From contig CAVRXB010000011.1 of the NCBI GenBank assembly GCA_963724975.1, positions 434,001 to 498,000 of the forward strand: 64,000 nt of DNA, read 5' to 3'. This document shows positions 19,566 through 28,660 of this stretch, one piece after another. Below the pieces are notes generated by a model, which saw only the letters and a program-made list of their open reading frames with translations, had not been told where the DNA came from and searched no databases. Both the position numbers and the translations under genes were made by a program. This stretch comes from CAIWHR01 sp963724975. GTDB taxonomy: Bacteria > Pseudomonadota > Gammaproteobacteria > Burkholderiales > Casimicrobiaceae. How positions within the stretch are numbered: the first letter of the stretch is position 1; each line of letters opens with the position of its first letter.

Positions 19566-21005
19566 CTACTTGAGCCCGATCGTCGTGGGCGTGATGTAGG
19601 TGAAACCCGAGAGGTTGTCGATGTCGTGCACCATGTTCCGACCGTTCGAGACGATAGTTCCGCTCCCGTTGTTCACGAAATCGTCGGAACACTTGATGAC
19701 GTGTGAATCATCGAGGCGGACGACGCCGGCTCCGTGGTCGACGGCTATGGTGCAGTTGTTGATCTGCGACCGGATCAGGCTGACTGAGGCATTTGTACCT
19801 CGCGTCTTGATCGCTGCTCCACTAAGGTGCGCCAAGGTCGAATCGCGCACCACCGCATAGGACTTCGACCCGTTGGTCGAATTTAGATCGATCGCATTCA
19901 CCAGGTTGATCGCCTGCGATCCGTCCATTTCGACGAAGATTCTCGTAATCGCGTCCGCGGCGGAATTCTGCAGCGTCACCGCGTTCGCTCCACCTTGGAT
20001 GCGCGTTCCGCTGACGGCCAGAAAGACGTTGCGACCAACGGCCGAGTTGACGACATTGAACGCATCGTTAGTCAGGCTGGTCAACTCACTGCGGACGACC
20101 TTGAGCTGAGAATTCGCGCCGCCGCCCGTGCCGGAAAAATACACCCCGTTCGTGTTTTGAGTCAGCAGGCTGTCGATGAGATCGAGAGCCCCGGAGGCGC
20201 CGGCGAGATTGGCATCAACCTTGACGCCGGTCGTGTAGCGCGAAATCGTCACGTTGCGCAGCGATACCGCCATGAAGCCCTGCACCCAGACGCCGATCGA
20301 CGACGAGGCGACGTTCGCATTGAAGCCCCGCTCGATTCGCGTATTGTCGACAATCACCGCATTGCGGCTCGAGGAGAGCGTGTTGCCGTTTGCGTAAATG
20401 CCGGTGAGGCAGTGGCGGAGGAAACTGTCGACAACGTACAGGCGAACGGTTTTCGCAGTGACCAACCGGATGCAGGCGCCGCGTCCTGGGGGAAGTTGCC
20501 GATCGAGGACTTCTCGATATGGACGGCACCAGCGTTCTGGATGTCGATGCCGATGTCGGGGAAGGGGGCGACTGGCCGGGCGGCATCACGCCACTGATGT
20601 CGAGGCCCCGAAGAGTGATGTCGTCGCCGTTGCCGGCATTAATGACGATCCCCGTCGTGATAGGCCCTCCGCTCAGCACGCTGATGCCCGCCGTAGACCC
20701 CCGACGGGCCGATGATCTTGATCGCCTTGTTGATGTGCATCGTACCGTAGCCGGCGGTGTCGAGAATCACGACCTCACCGCCCGGCCGAGTATTGCCGAT
20801 CGCCGCGTCAAAATTGCGGCAGGGGAGAGACCGGCTGCAGGGTCTGGTGGAGATAATCGCCGGGGATTGCGGGGTCGAGACCGGACGAGGCAACGAACGT
20901 GCGCTGGGTCGGAGCCGCGATTGACGCGCCGGCGGCGACGAGCAGAACTGTCGCGGCAAGAATGGCAAGCGGGAAAGTGCGGGTCGCAAAAATCGCATGC
21001 TTCAT
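19566..21005 (-). pseudogene. beta-helix protein 4, four frameshifts
   Basis: A fourth paralogue. It begins with MKHAIFATRTFPLAILAATV, nearly the same signal peptide as protein 1, and has the LPCRNFDAAIGNTRPGGEVV block, the IEKSSIGNF and VDSFLRHCLTGIYANG turns, and the end GFTYITPTTIGLK. The reading frame changes near 20845, 20690, 20560 and 20487, at least two of them in G or C runs. Residues 165 onward are in one clean frame. All family blocks survive, so it is either a recent pseudogene or an intact gene with consensus errors. The 78 bp to gene 3 carry only that gene's leader. Confidence 0.75.
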
Positions 21006-21068
21006 CGAAGCCTCCGGTTGTTCGCGTGGGATTAGAGGGAATGCGTGCGCGCGTGCGGCGCAAGGGTA
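20894..21068. repeat. duplicated 5' module, copy 2
   Basis: Second copy of the near-identical leader plus signal-peptide module found at 16696-16869, here at the 5' end of beta-helix gene 4. The shared leader includes the ribosome site and about 60 bp upstream of the ATG, so both genes may be translated at similar rates. The following 130 bp up to the phosphatase gene hold no feature I recognise. Confidence 0.8.
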
Positions 21069-21199
21069 TGACGGACAGGGCTCTTTAGCAAGAGTCATCG
21101 GCGCTGGATATCTTCCGTAGACCGGCTGCCGGGATACCGTCTGGTATCGTTAGGGCATGTCAATTTATGTTGCGCGGTGCCGGTTGGTCGAGTGAAGAC

Positions 21200-21706
21200 A
21201 TGCCGGATCCGCTGCCGACAAATGTGCTGTTCGTCTGCCTCGGCAACATTTGCCGTTCGCCGACGGCGGAGGGCGTGTTTCGCGCCGCGTGCGCGCAGCT
21301 CGGACTCGCTGACCAAGTCTTCGCGGATTCGGCGGGCATTGGCGAGTGGCACATCGGCTCGCCGCCGGATCGGCGCGCGATCCAGGCTGCACGCCGGCGC
21401 GGCTACGATCTGACGGGGCTGCGCGGCCGCCAGGTCAGCGCCGCCGATTTCGAGCGTTTCGGCTGGATTCTCGCTGTGGATCTTTCGGTCTTGCACGCGC
21501 TGGAAGCCATGCGGCCGCAAACATACGAAGGTCATCTCGGGCTATTGCTCGACCTCGTGCCCGCGCTTGGCGTGCGTGAAGTGCCCGACCCTTATTACGG
21601 CGGTCTCGATACGTTCGAGCGGGTGCTAGATCTCATCGAGCAGGCCAGCGAAGCGCTGGTCGTTCGCGTACGCAGCCAAATCGGCGCGATGCCGCCAGAA
21701 AAGTGA
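21200..21706 (+). CDS. low-molecular-weight protein tyrosine phosphatase
   Basis: A 168-residue cytoplasmic phosphatase. The P-loop CLGNICRS gives nucleophile C13 and R19, and the general acid D130 is in PDPYYGG, both standard for the family. Such enzymes dephosphorylate tyrosine kinases of exopolysaccharide export or act on low-molecular phosphoesters. No tyrosine kinase is adjacent, so its partner is unknown. Start 21200 (MPDPLPTNV) is chosen; the frame runs back to 21167. Convergent with rne, sharing a hairpin terminator. Confidence 0.9.
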   Translation: MPDPLPTNVLFVCLGNICRSPTAEGVFRAACAQLGLADQVFADSAGIGEWHIGSPPDRRAIQAARRRGYDLTGLRGRQVSAADFERFGWILAVDLSVLHALEAMRPQTYEGHLGLLLDLVPALGVREVPDPYYGGLDTFERVLDLIEQASEALVVRVRSQIGAMPPEK

Positions 21707-21733
21707 AAGGCGGGCATCGTGCCTGCCTTTCAC
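21703..21733 (-). terminator. terminator of rne, probably bidirectional
   Basis: A 14-bp stem (GTGAAAGGCGGGCA with TGCCTGCCTTTCAC, one G-T pair) and a TCG loop, between the convergent phosphatase and rne. On the minus strand it is followed by CTTTTCT, fitting rne termination; the phosphatase stop codon lies inside the stem. Confidence 0.8.
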
Positions 21734-21754
21734 CGTTCCTGCTTGTTGGGTCGG

Positions 21755-24625
21755 TCAGCTCGTGGGGGGCAACTGCGTGCGCTGCGTCTCCACGATCTGC
21801 AACGGTTCCTCGACCACCGCGACCTTCGGAGGACGCACGCGGCGCGGACCTGCGGGCGCGGCCGGTTCCGGTTCGGCTATCGGCGCTGTCTTGAATTTCG
21901 TTTCGACCAATTCGAGGCCGGAGTCGGGGGGCAGCGTCAAGGATACGGGGGGCAGTTCCGGGATCGGTCGCGGCGTAGCAGCGGGTCGCGGCGTTGCAGC
22001 GGGTCGCGGCGTTGCAGCGGGTCGCGGCGTTGCAATGGGCCGCGCCGGCGCCTTCGGTTCAGTCTCGGCATCGACTGGCGCGAAGACGTGTTCGATCGGC
22101 GCAACCGTGACCGGAGGCACAGGTGGAACGGCAGCCGCGTGAAACGGCGATGCAATCAGCGGCGCTGAGTCGAAATCCTCCGGCGCCGGTGCGCGTTCGA
22201 CCGGGGTTGCGACGGGCGCTTCGATTCGCGGCTCGGTGTGTGCGTCGCGCGGTGGCGCCGCTTGCGTCAATGCGTCGGCAGGCGCTTCGACCGCAGCTGC
22301 TTCGGTCGGCGCTCGTTCCGGACGGGGCTCGCCGCGATTGCCGCGGCGGCGGCGGTCGCGACGACCGCGTCCTTCGCGTTCAGCGGTGGAGGCGCCTCCC
22401 GCACCTTCGCGGACTGCGCCCGGTGCCGCTTCGATCGCAGCCAGCGGCGCCTCGGATGTTGGCGACGATTGCGGACGCGGCTCGCGCGGTTCACGTGGCG
22501 GACGCGGCTCACGGGGCGGACGCGGTTCCCGTGGCGGTTGAGCCACACGCTGCTCCCGCGGTTCGCGGTCTTCGCGCGGCGGTTGGCCTTCGCGTTGACC
22601 GCTGCGAGCTCCGTCGCGATTCCGGTCGCGGCGCTGTCCGCCGCCCGATGCGGGCTGACCGCCGCGGGGTTGCTGGTCACGCGATTGCGGCGGCTCGCCT
22701 TTCTGACCCTGACCGCGGTGCTCCGAACGGTCGCCGCGTTGATCGCGACCCTCGCCGCGCCGATGATCGCGGTCACGCCCTTCGCGGCGGTCCTGGCCGC
22801 GCGGGCGGTCGCGCTCACCGCGATTGTCTCGACGTGCATCTCGCCGTTCTGCGGACTTTTCGATCTGTGCTACCGGCGCCGGAATTGCGGGCTTTGGCTG
22901 GAACCACGCGAGCACACGGTCGAGCCAGCCATTGCCGGCGGGCGCCGACGCTGCCGTTTGCAACTGCGCCGGTCTTTCAGCGACGGTCGGCGCGGGTTGC
23001 GCGGGCGTGATGCCCTTGACGACCGCTTCCTGCCGCGGCTCCTTCGCCTCTTCCTTCATCTGTTGCGCGACGTCCGGTTCCTCCGGCCGGGCGACGAGAT
23101 CGAAGGACGGCGGCAGCGGCTCGCTCTGGTTCAGGTCGTCGTGGCGCAGTCGCTGGATCGAATAGTTGGGCGTTTCGAGGTGGCGGTTTGGCACCAGCAG
23201 CACGTTGACGCGGAAGCGCGTCTCCATCGACATCACTTCATTGCGCTTTTCGTTCAACAGGAACGTCGCGACGTCGACCGGAACCTGCGCAATGACCTGC
23301 GCGGTATTTTCCTTCATCGCTTCTTCCTGCAGGATGCGCAGGATGTGCAGCGCCGACGATTCGGTGCCGCGGATGTGGCCGATCCCGTGGCAACGCGGGC
23401 AGGCGATGTGCATCGTCTCCGCGAGCGCCGGACGCAGCCGCTGGCGCGAAAGCTCCATCAGTCCGAAGCGAGAGATCTTGCCGAGCTGCACCCGGGCGCG
23501 GTCGTAACGCAGCGCATCCTTGACGCGCACCTCGACTTCGCGCTGGTTCTTGGCGCTCTCCATATCGATGAAGTCGATGACGATGAGGCCGCCGAGGTCA
23601 CGCAATCGCAGCTGGCGGGCGATCTCGTCCGCGGCTTCGCAGTTCGTGTTGAACGCCGTCGTCTCGATGTCACCCGCCTTGGTCGCCCGTGCCGAGTTGA
23701 CGTCGATGGATACGAGTGCCTCGGTATGATCGATCACGATCGCACCGCCCGAGGGCAATGCCACCTGGCGCGCGTACGCGGTCTCGATCTGATGCTCGAT
23801 CTGGAAGCGGGAGAACAGAGGAACGTCATCCTTGTAGAGCTTCACGCGGTTGACGTTGGCAGGCATCACGTGCGCCATGAACTGCTGCGCCTGCTCGAAG
23901 ATCGCCTCGGTGTCGATCAGGAGCTCGCCAATGTCCGGGTGGAAGTAGTCGCGGATCGCGCGGATGACGAGGCTCGATTCCTGGTAGATGAGATAAGCAC
24001 CCGACTGCATCTTCGCGGCGTCCTCGATGGCCGTCCACAACTGCATCAGGTAGTTGAGATCCCATTGCAGCTCTTCGGTGCTGCGGCCGATGCCCGCGGT
24101 GCGCGCGATGACGCTCATTCCTGGCGGCACGTCGAGACCGGCGACGGCATCGCGCAAATCGTTGCGCTCCTCGCCTTCGACACGCCGCGACACGCCGCCG
24201 CCGCGCGGATTGTTCGGCATCAGCACGAGGTAGCGGCCGGCGAGCGAGATGTACGTCGTCAGCGCCGCGCCTTTGTTGCCGCGTTCGTCCTTGTCGACCT
24301 GGACGATGAGCTCCATGCCCTCGCGCAGCTGGTCCTGGATGCGGCCCCTTCCATTGGCATCGCCATCGTCGTCATTGCCGCGACCGCCTTTGAGGAATTG
24401 CCGCGAGATTTCCTTGATCGGCAGAAAGCCGTGGCGCTCGGCGCCGTAATCGACGAAACAGGCCTCGAGGCTGGGCTCGACGCGCGTGATGACGGCTTTG
24501 TAGATGTTGCTCTTGCGTTGCTCCTTGCTCGCAGATTCGATATCGAGGTCGACGAGACGCTGCCCGTCGACGATGGCCACGCGGAGTTCTTCCGCCTGCG
24601 TGGCATTGAAAAGCATGCGCTTCAT
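21755..24625 (-). CDS. rne: ribonuclease E
   Basis: A 956-residue endoribonuclease that starts decay and maturation of most RNAs and scaffolds the degradosome on the membrane. MKRMLFNATQAEELRVAIVD begins the catalytic half, with an S1 domain at about 37-120, the metal-binding IVIDFIDMES block and the zinc-link CPRCHG. After about residue 530 the protein becomes disordered: arginine-rich blocks (RREGRDRDHRRGEGRDQRGD), PPREPRP repeats and a TPRPAA repeat array, typical of the RNA-binding and scaffold half. I start at 24625, where a GGAAG site precedes the conserved start. Frame is intact despite the low-complexity tail. Confidence 0.95.
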   Translation of the reverse strand: MKRMLFNATQAEELRVAIVDGQRLVDLDIESASKEQRKSNIYKAVITRVEPSLEACFVDYGAERHGFLPIKEISRQFLKGGRGNDDDGDANGRGRIQDQLREGMELIVQVDKDERGNKGAALTTYISLAGRYLVLMPNNPRGGGVSRRVEGEERNDLRDAVAGLDVPPGMSVIARTAGIGRSTEELQWDLNYLMQLWTAIEDAAKMQSGAYLIYQESSLVIRAIRDYFHPDIGELLIDTEAIFEQAQQFMAHVMPANVNRVKLYKDDVPLFSRFQIEHQIETAYARQVALPSGGAIVIDHTEALVSIDVNSARATKAGDIETTAFNTNCEAADEIARQLRLRDLGGLIVIDFIDMESAKNQREVEVRVKDALRYDRARVQLGKISRFGLMELSRQRLRPALAETMHIACPRCHGIGHIRGTESSALHILRILQEEAMKENTAQVIAQVPVDVATFLLNEKRNEVMSMETRFRVNVLLVPNRHLETPNYSIQRLRHDDLNQSEPLPPSFDLVARPEEPDVAQQMKEEAKEPRQEAVVKGITPAQPAPTVAERPAQLQTAASAPAGNGWLDRVLAWFQPKPAIPAPVAQIEKSAERRDARRDNRGERDRPRGQDRREGRDRDHRRGEGRDQRGDRSEHRGQGQKGEPPQSRDQQPRGGQPASGGGQRRDRNRDGARSGQREGQPPREDREPREQRVAQPPREPRPPREPRPPREPREPRPQSSPTSEAPLAAIEAAPGAVREGAGGASTAEREGRGRRDRRRRGNRGEPRPERAPTEAAAVEAPADALTQAAPPRDAHTEPRIEAPVATPVERAPAPEDFDSAPLIASPFHAAAVPPVPPVTVAPIEHVFAPVDAETEPKAPARPIATPRPAATPRPAATPRPAATPRPIPELPPVSLTLPPDSGLELVETKFKTAPIAEPEPAAPAGPRRVRPPKVAVVEEPLQIVETQRTQLPPTS
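21967..22038. repeat. 18-bp tandem repeat in rne
   Basis: Four copies of an 18-base unit (GTCGCGGCGTTGCAGCGG on the plus strand, first copy with one change, last with two) encode repeated TPRPAA in the RNase E tail. The unit is a multiple of three, so copy-number change keeps the frame. Confidence 0.85.
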
Positions 24626-25212
24626 GTGTTCTTCCCGGCGCGAGAACCGGCCGGGCTTGCGAGGGGCGAAGCAGCCGCGCGTTGGCGCGCGACGTGACGC
24701 TATCGGGCGGCGGACGCGGGCAAGGGCAACCGTGCCGGCAGCAAAAGCTGCTGGCATACGAGAGATAGGTGGACGCGGTTGGCGTTTTGCATGGCAGCGG
24801 CCTCGAGGTAAGCGAGGCAGTGCGTTCTCGTAGGGTCGGATGACTCTGCTATCACGTTTAGGCGGTGTATGCCGCCGGCTCGGCCTGCTGCGCAGTGGGC
24901 GCGGCAAGGGTGGGCCGGAGACTCAAATCGTCGCTAAGTGCGCCGCGCAATGCGCCGCTTCGAACCGGCCGCAAGCCGGGTGCGGAGACCGCGCTCTTCC
25001 TTTACCATCGCTGCTCTCACGGGGCGCAACGCCCGTGCGGTGAGCGGATTTAACCGGCGGCCGGTTTACGCAACATGCCACGGCCGACTTTGCCCCAAAA
25101 CGGGGCCAACGCCCGGGTCGGAATGGCTGTGTCATCCTGGATGACCTGCGGCCGCCCCATTGTCGGATATGTATCGGGGCCCAAGCGTGCTGCTGCCGAG
25201 AATTATAAAGAA
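24626..25212. promoter_or_regulatory. rne leader and rne/rluC divergent promoter region
   Basis: 587 bp without a convincing gene separate the divergent rne and rluC starts. In E. coli rne has a long structured 5' UTR through which RNase E controls its own mRNA, and a long leader is plausible here. I see GC hairpins such as GGGCG-CAA-CGCCC near 25020 and GCCCC-AAAAC-GGGGC near 25094, but no clear -35/-10 pair. Open frames running upstream from rne and rluC into this region look like shadow coding. Confidence 0.45.
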
Positions 25213-26190
25213 ATGAAAGATTTAAGCAAGGATTCCGTGAACCGGGTTGTAGTCGGGGAGGACGGGGACGGACAGCGGATCGACAACTTCCTGCAGAAAT
25301 TGTTGAAGGGCGTCCCCAAAAGTCATATTTACCGGATCCTGCGCAGCGGCGAAGTGCGGCGCAACCGTGGGCGGGTGGGGCCCGACGCACGCCTCGCGGC
25401 CGGCGACGAGCTGCGGATCCCGCCGATCCGGACGGCGGCCCCCGCCTTCAAGCGAGCAGCGCAGCCCTCGGGCGTCCTAGCGATCCCGCCGGTGCTCTAC
25501 GAGGACGACGCGCTGGTCGCACTCGACAAGCCTTCAGGAATGGCGGTCCACGGCGGCAGCGGCATCGCCTACGGCGTCATCGAGCGCCTGAGGCATGCGC
25601 GCCCGGATGCGAAATACCTCGAGCTCGTCCATCGGCTCGACCGCGACACCTCGGGTGTGCTGCTGGTCGCGAAAAAACGCGCCACGCTCACTGCGCTCCA
25701 CGCCGAGCTGCGCGAGGGGCGCGTCGACAAACGCTACTACGTTCTCGTGCGCGGCAAGTGGCGCGACGCAATGCGCCGGGTGGAGCTGGCACTCGAGACC
25801 TGGATTACCGGCGACGGTGAGAGGCGGGTGCGCGTCGATCGCGACGGCCGGGTCGCGCGCACCGTGTTTCGTCGCGTGAAAACGTGGCCGGACCTCGATC
25901 CACCGCTGTCGCTCCTCGAAGCGGAACTCGAAACCGGACGCACGCATCAGATTCGCGTTCACCTTACGCATCTCGGCTATCCGCTCGCCGGCGACGACAA
26001 GTACGGCGATTTCGCCTGGAACAAGGTTCTGTCGAAGCAGGGATTGAAGCGGATGTTCCTCCACGCGCACCGGATTCGCTTCGCCCATCCGAGCGATGAT
26101 CGTGAAATCGTCATCGAGTCGCCGCTTGCGCCCGATCTCGCGCAGTTCGTCGCGCGTCTCGACGTTCTCGCGACTGGCGCACCACGATGA
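25213..26190 (+). CDS. rluC: 23S rRNA pseudouridine synthase RluC
   Basis: A 325-residue RluA-family pseudouridine synthase, the likely maker of pseudouridines 955, 2504 and 2580 in 23S rRNA. It has an N-terminal S4 RNA-binding domain (GQRIDNFLQKLLKGVPKSHI) and the catalytic aspartate in HRLDRDTSGVLLVAKK, with ETGRTHQIRVHLTHLGYPLAGD near the end. Start 25213 (MKDLSKDSVNRV) matches the family. Its position opposite rne is conserved in many proteobacteria and is the main reason for choosing RluC over RluD. It overlaps the HAD gene by ATGA. Confidence 0.9.
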   Translation: MKDLSKDSVNRVVVGEDGDGQRIDNFLQKLLKGVPKSHIYRILRSGEVRRNRGRVGPDARLAAGDELRIPPIRTAAPAFKRAAQPSGVLAIPPVLYEDDALVALDKPSGMAVHGGSGIAYGVIERLRHARPDAKYLELVHRLDRDTSGVLLVAKKRATLTALHAELREGRVDKRYYVLVRGKWRDAMRRVELALETWITGDGERRVRVDRDGRVARTVFRRVKTWPDLDPPLSLLEAELETGRTHQIRVHLTHLGYPLAGDDKYGDFAWNKVLSKQGLKRMFLHAHRIRFAHPSDDREIVIESPLAPDLAQFVARLDVLATGAPR

Positions 26191-26867
26191 CCGATTGCAA
26201 CGGCGGAATTAACACCCATCGATTCCGCCTGATCGTCTTCGACTGGGACGGCACGCTTGCGGATTCGACCGCGCTCATCGCGCAGTCATTGCAACAGGCT
26301 TGCCGCGCGATCGGTGCGCCGGTGCCGGACGAGACCCGCGCGCGTCACGTGATCGGATTGGGCCTCGTCGACGCGTTGCGGCATGTGGCGCCCACGCTGC
26401 CACAGGAACGTTACCAGGAGCTCGCCGGTCACTATCGCGACTGCTACGTAGCCCGCGAGTCCGAGATTCCGTTGTTCGATGGCGTGCGCCAGATGCTGGA
26501 TGAGCTTGCAACGGCTGGTTTTCTGCTCGCGGTGGCGACGGGCAAGGGGCGTGCGGGTCTCGGTCGCGCGCTGGCGCTGCACGGGGTCGCCGATCGTTTC
26601 TTCGCAACGCGATGCGCGGACGAAGGGTTTCCGAAGCCGCACCCGGATATGCTTTTGCATCTGATGGAGCGGGCGAGGGTCGATCCGGGCGCGACTCTGA
26701 TGATCGGTGACACCTCACACGACCTCGAGCTGGCACGCAATGCCGGCGCGGCGGCCGTCGCCGTTGCATGGGGTGCTCATCCAGCGGAGGGTTTGGGGCA
26801 GTTCGGCGCGCTCGCGACCGTCCATTCGGTTGCCGAGCTACGGCAATGGCTGCACGAGAACGCCTGA
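26187..26867 (+). CDS. HAD-family phosphatase (phosphoglycolate phosphatase-like)
   Basis: A 226-residue haloacid-dehalogenase hydrolase. Motif I is FDWDGTLADS (nucleophile D19, acid D21), motif II VATGKGRAGL, motif III KPHPDML and motif IV GDTSHDLELA, with a helical cap after motif I. This subtype next to rluC is usually annotated phosphoglycolate phosphatase (Gph-like), clearing 2-phosphoglycolate, but the substrate could be another small phosphoester. The 4-bp ATGA overlap with rluC implies coupled translation. Confidence 0.85.
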   Translation: MTDCNGGINTHRFRLIVFDWDGTLADSTALIAQSLQQACRAIGAPVPDETRARHVIGLGLVDALRHVAPTLPQERYQELAGHYRDCYVARESEIPLFDGVRQMLDELATAGFLLAVATGKGRAGLGRALALHGVADRFFATRCADEGFPKPHPDMLLHLMERARVDPGATLMIGDTSHDLELARNAGAAAVAVAWGAHPAEGLGQFGALATVHSVAELRQWLHENA

Positions 26868-26951
26868 GCGCACGGCCGCGCCGATGGTGATTCTTATGCG
26901 GTTAAGTCCGTGCGCACCGACGCACCCCGGCGAGGGATTGCGCCGGGCGGG

Positions 26952-27398
26952 CTAGCGTCCGACGGCTGGCAGCCCCGTGACGCGGTCGCCGGGGCCGATC
27001 CCGCGCTCGGCGAACCAGCCCTTGCGCATTTCGAGTGCGTATTGCGCCAGACCGTTCGACCAGTGCATGCGTTCATCCTGCGGCGCCATGTCCGCGATGT
27101 TGAGAATTCGCCCGTCGCTGGCGATGAACGCAATCGACAGCGGAATGAACGTGTTCTTCATCCAGAAGCTTTGCGGCTCCGCCTTCTCGAACACAAAGAT
27201 CATCCCATGGTCGGGTTTGAGGCTGAAGCGGTACATGAGTCCCATCGTGCGCTGCTCGGTCGTCGTGGCGACTTCGGCCACTATTTTTTGCTTGCCGATG
27301 GTCAATGTCGTCGCCGGCAGCTCCACCGCGATAGGGGCAGCCGTTGCGAGTGCAATGAAAGTGGAGGCGAGGAGCGACGCTGCGAATATCCGCTTCAT
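26952..27398 (-). CDS. exported DUF192 protein
   Basis: A 148-residue protein with a signal peptide (MKRIFAASLLASTFIALATA) and one DUF192 domain: ELPATTLTIGKQKIVAEVAT, TMGLMYRFSLKPDHGMIFVF, then SFWMKNTFIPLSIAFIASDG. The fold is a small periplasmic beta barrel of unknown biochemical role. The ATG overlaps the TGA of the upstream exporter gene (ATGA), so it is the third gene of a tightly coupled operon. It meets the HAD gene tail-to-tail with 84 bp between, which carry inverted repeats but no T-rich terminator. Confidence 0.88.
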   Translation of the reverse strand: MKRIFAASLLASTFIALATAAPIAVELPATTLTIGKQKIVAEVATTTEQRTMGLMYRFSLKPDHGMIFVFEKAEPQSFWMKNTFIPLSIAFIASDGRILNIADMAPQDERMHWSNGLAQYALEMRKGWFAERGIGPGDRVTGLPAVGR

Positions 27399-28660
27399 GG
27401 CGCCCAGTTCCGAAGTTCTTGATGCGCCCGCCGCTGGTAGACGAGCCAGAGAGCAAAGCTTGCCACAGCCGCTCCCAGCATGCCGAGCGCGAGCGCCTGC
27501 AACGATTGGACGAGGAAAGGCGCAACGATCGCGGCGACGATACCCGACAGCGAGAAATGCACGAATCCCTGCAGCGACGACGCCATGCCGCGCATCGAAG
27601 GAAAGAGGTCCAGCATCATCAGCATCAGCGACGGCATCATGACGCCTGTGCCGATGCAGAAGACGAAGACCGGCAATACGTTCCAGATGACGTTCGGTGG
27701 CAGCGTCCAACAGATCAGAAGATTGAGTGCGACGCCGATCGCCACCAGCGAGTAGCCGAGGCGCACCGTGCGCCGCGGCGAGCGATGCCCCGCGAATCGC
27801 CCGGATAGCACCGCCCCGATCATGATGCCGGCGATCATCGGCACGAACAGCCACGCAAAGCCCCACGTCGATATGCCGAGCAGATCGATCAGGAAACCCG
27901 GCGCACCCGCGATGTAGATGAAGAACCCGGCGAAGTTGAGCGCAAGCATCGACGCCAGCAGCGCAAAGTCGACATGCGACAAGACAGCGAGGTAATTTCG
28001 CCAGAGAGCTCGCGGGCGCAGCGTCTGCCGCGCCGCGCGCGGAAGCGTCTCGGGAAGGCTTTTCGCGGCCCAGACAAATACGCCGACGACGAACGCAAGC
28101 AGCATCCAGAAGATCGCGCGCCAACCGAACAGATTCAGCACCGCGCCCCCCAGGATAGGCGCCAGCGCGGGTGCGATGCCGAACACCAGCGTCATTTGCG
28201 ACATCAGGCGCTGCGCCTCCGGGCCCTGGAAGCTGTCGCGCACGATGGCGCGTCCGACAACGAGGCCCGACCCCGCGGATAACCCCTGCAGTATGCGGAA
28301 CAGCCAGAGCGATTCGATGTTGCCCGCAATCGCGCAACCGAGTGTCGCGAACGCGTACACGATGAGACCGCCCAGTACGATCGGTCGGCGGCCCAAGGCG
28401 TCCGACAGCGCTCCATGCCAGAGCATCATGAACGCGTACGAAAGGAGATACGCAGAGAGTGTCTGCTGGACGGCAATGGGCGGCACGCCGAATTCCTGCC
28501 CGATGGCCGGAAACGCCGGCAGATACGAATCGATTGCGAAGGGCGCCAGCATCGAAAGCGACGCGAGCAACGCCGCGAACGACCAGGTTCGCCGCGGCTC
28601 GTTCACCGGCCGGCTGACGGCCGAGGCGAGGGCACTCCCTGAGTTGCCGATGTCGTTCAC
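27395..28660 (-). CDS. Bcr/CflA-type MFS drug exporter
   Basis: A 421-residue, twelve-helix major facilitator of the Bcr/CflA drug-resistance group. Typical are the first helices (LLASLSMLAPFAIDSYLPAF), the motif-A loop GALSDALGRRPIVLGG and RILQGLSAGSGLVVGRAIVR. It would export drugs, dipeptides or cysteine-related metabolites by proton antiport. Start is a GTG at 28660 whose GTGA overlaps the stop of the upstream regulator; downstream it overlaps the DUF192 gene by ATGA. Bcr-type exporters in other bacteria can move cysteine, which would suit control by a CysB-like protein; that link is inference. Confidence 0.88.
   Translation of the reverse strand: MNDIGNSGSALASAVSRPVNEPRRTWSFAALLASLSMLAPFAIDSYLPAFPAIGQEFGVPPIAVQQTLSAYLLSYAFMMLWHGALSDALGRRPIVLGGLIVYAFATLGCAIAGNIESLWLFRILQGLSAGSGLVVGRAIVRDSFQGPEAQRLMSQMTLVFGIAPALAPILGGAVLNLFGWRAIFWMLLAFVVGVFVWAAKSLPETLPRAARQTLRPRALWRNYLAVLSHVDFALLASMLALNFAGFFIYIAGAPGFLIDLLGISTWGFAWLFVPMIAGIMIGAVLSGRFAGHRSPRRTVRLGYSLVAIGVALNLLICWTLPPNVIWNVLPVFVFCIGTGVMMPSLMLMMLDLFPSMRGMASSLQGFVHFSLSGIVAAIVAPFLVQSLQALALGMLGAAVASFALWLVYQRRAHQELRNWAP

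Noticed and set aside
21967..22038. Regular 18-bp repeats considered as a CRISPR array
   Set aside because: Units are contiguous with no spacers and encode TPRPAA within rne.
22238..24697. An 819-residue open frame on the plus strand opposite rne
   Set aside because: Typical GC-rich shadow of rne: skewed composition, no domain and no ribosome site, while the minus strand is unambiguous RNase E.
25075..25212. N-terminal extension of RluC from an upstream ATG
   Set aside because: The 46 extra residues show no similarity to the family, and the conserved start lies at 25213.
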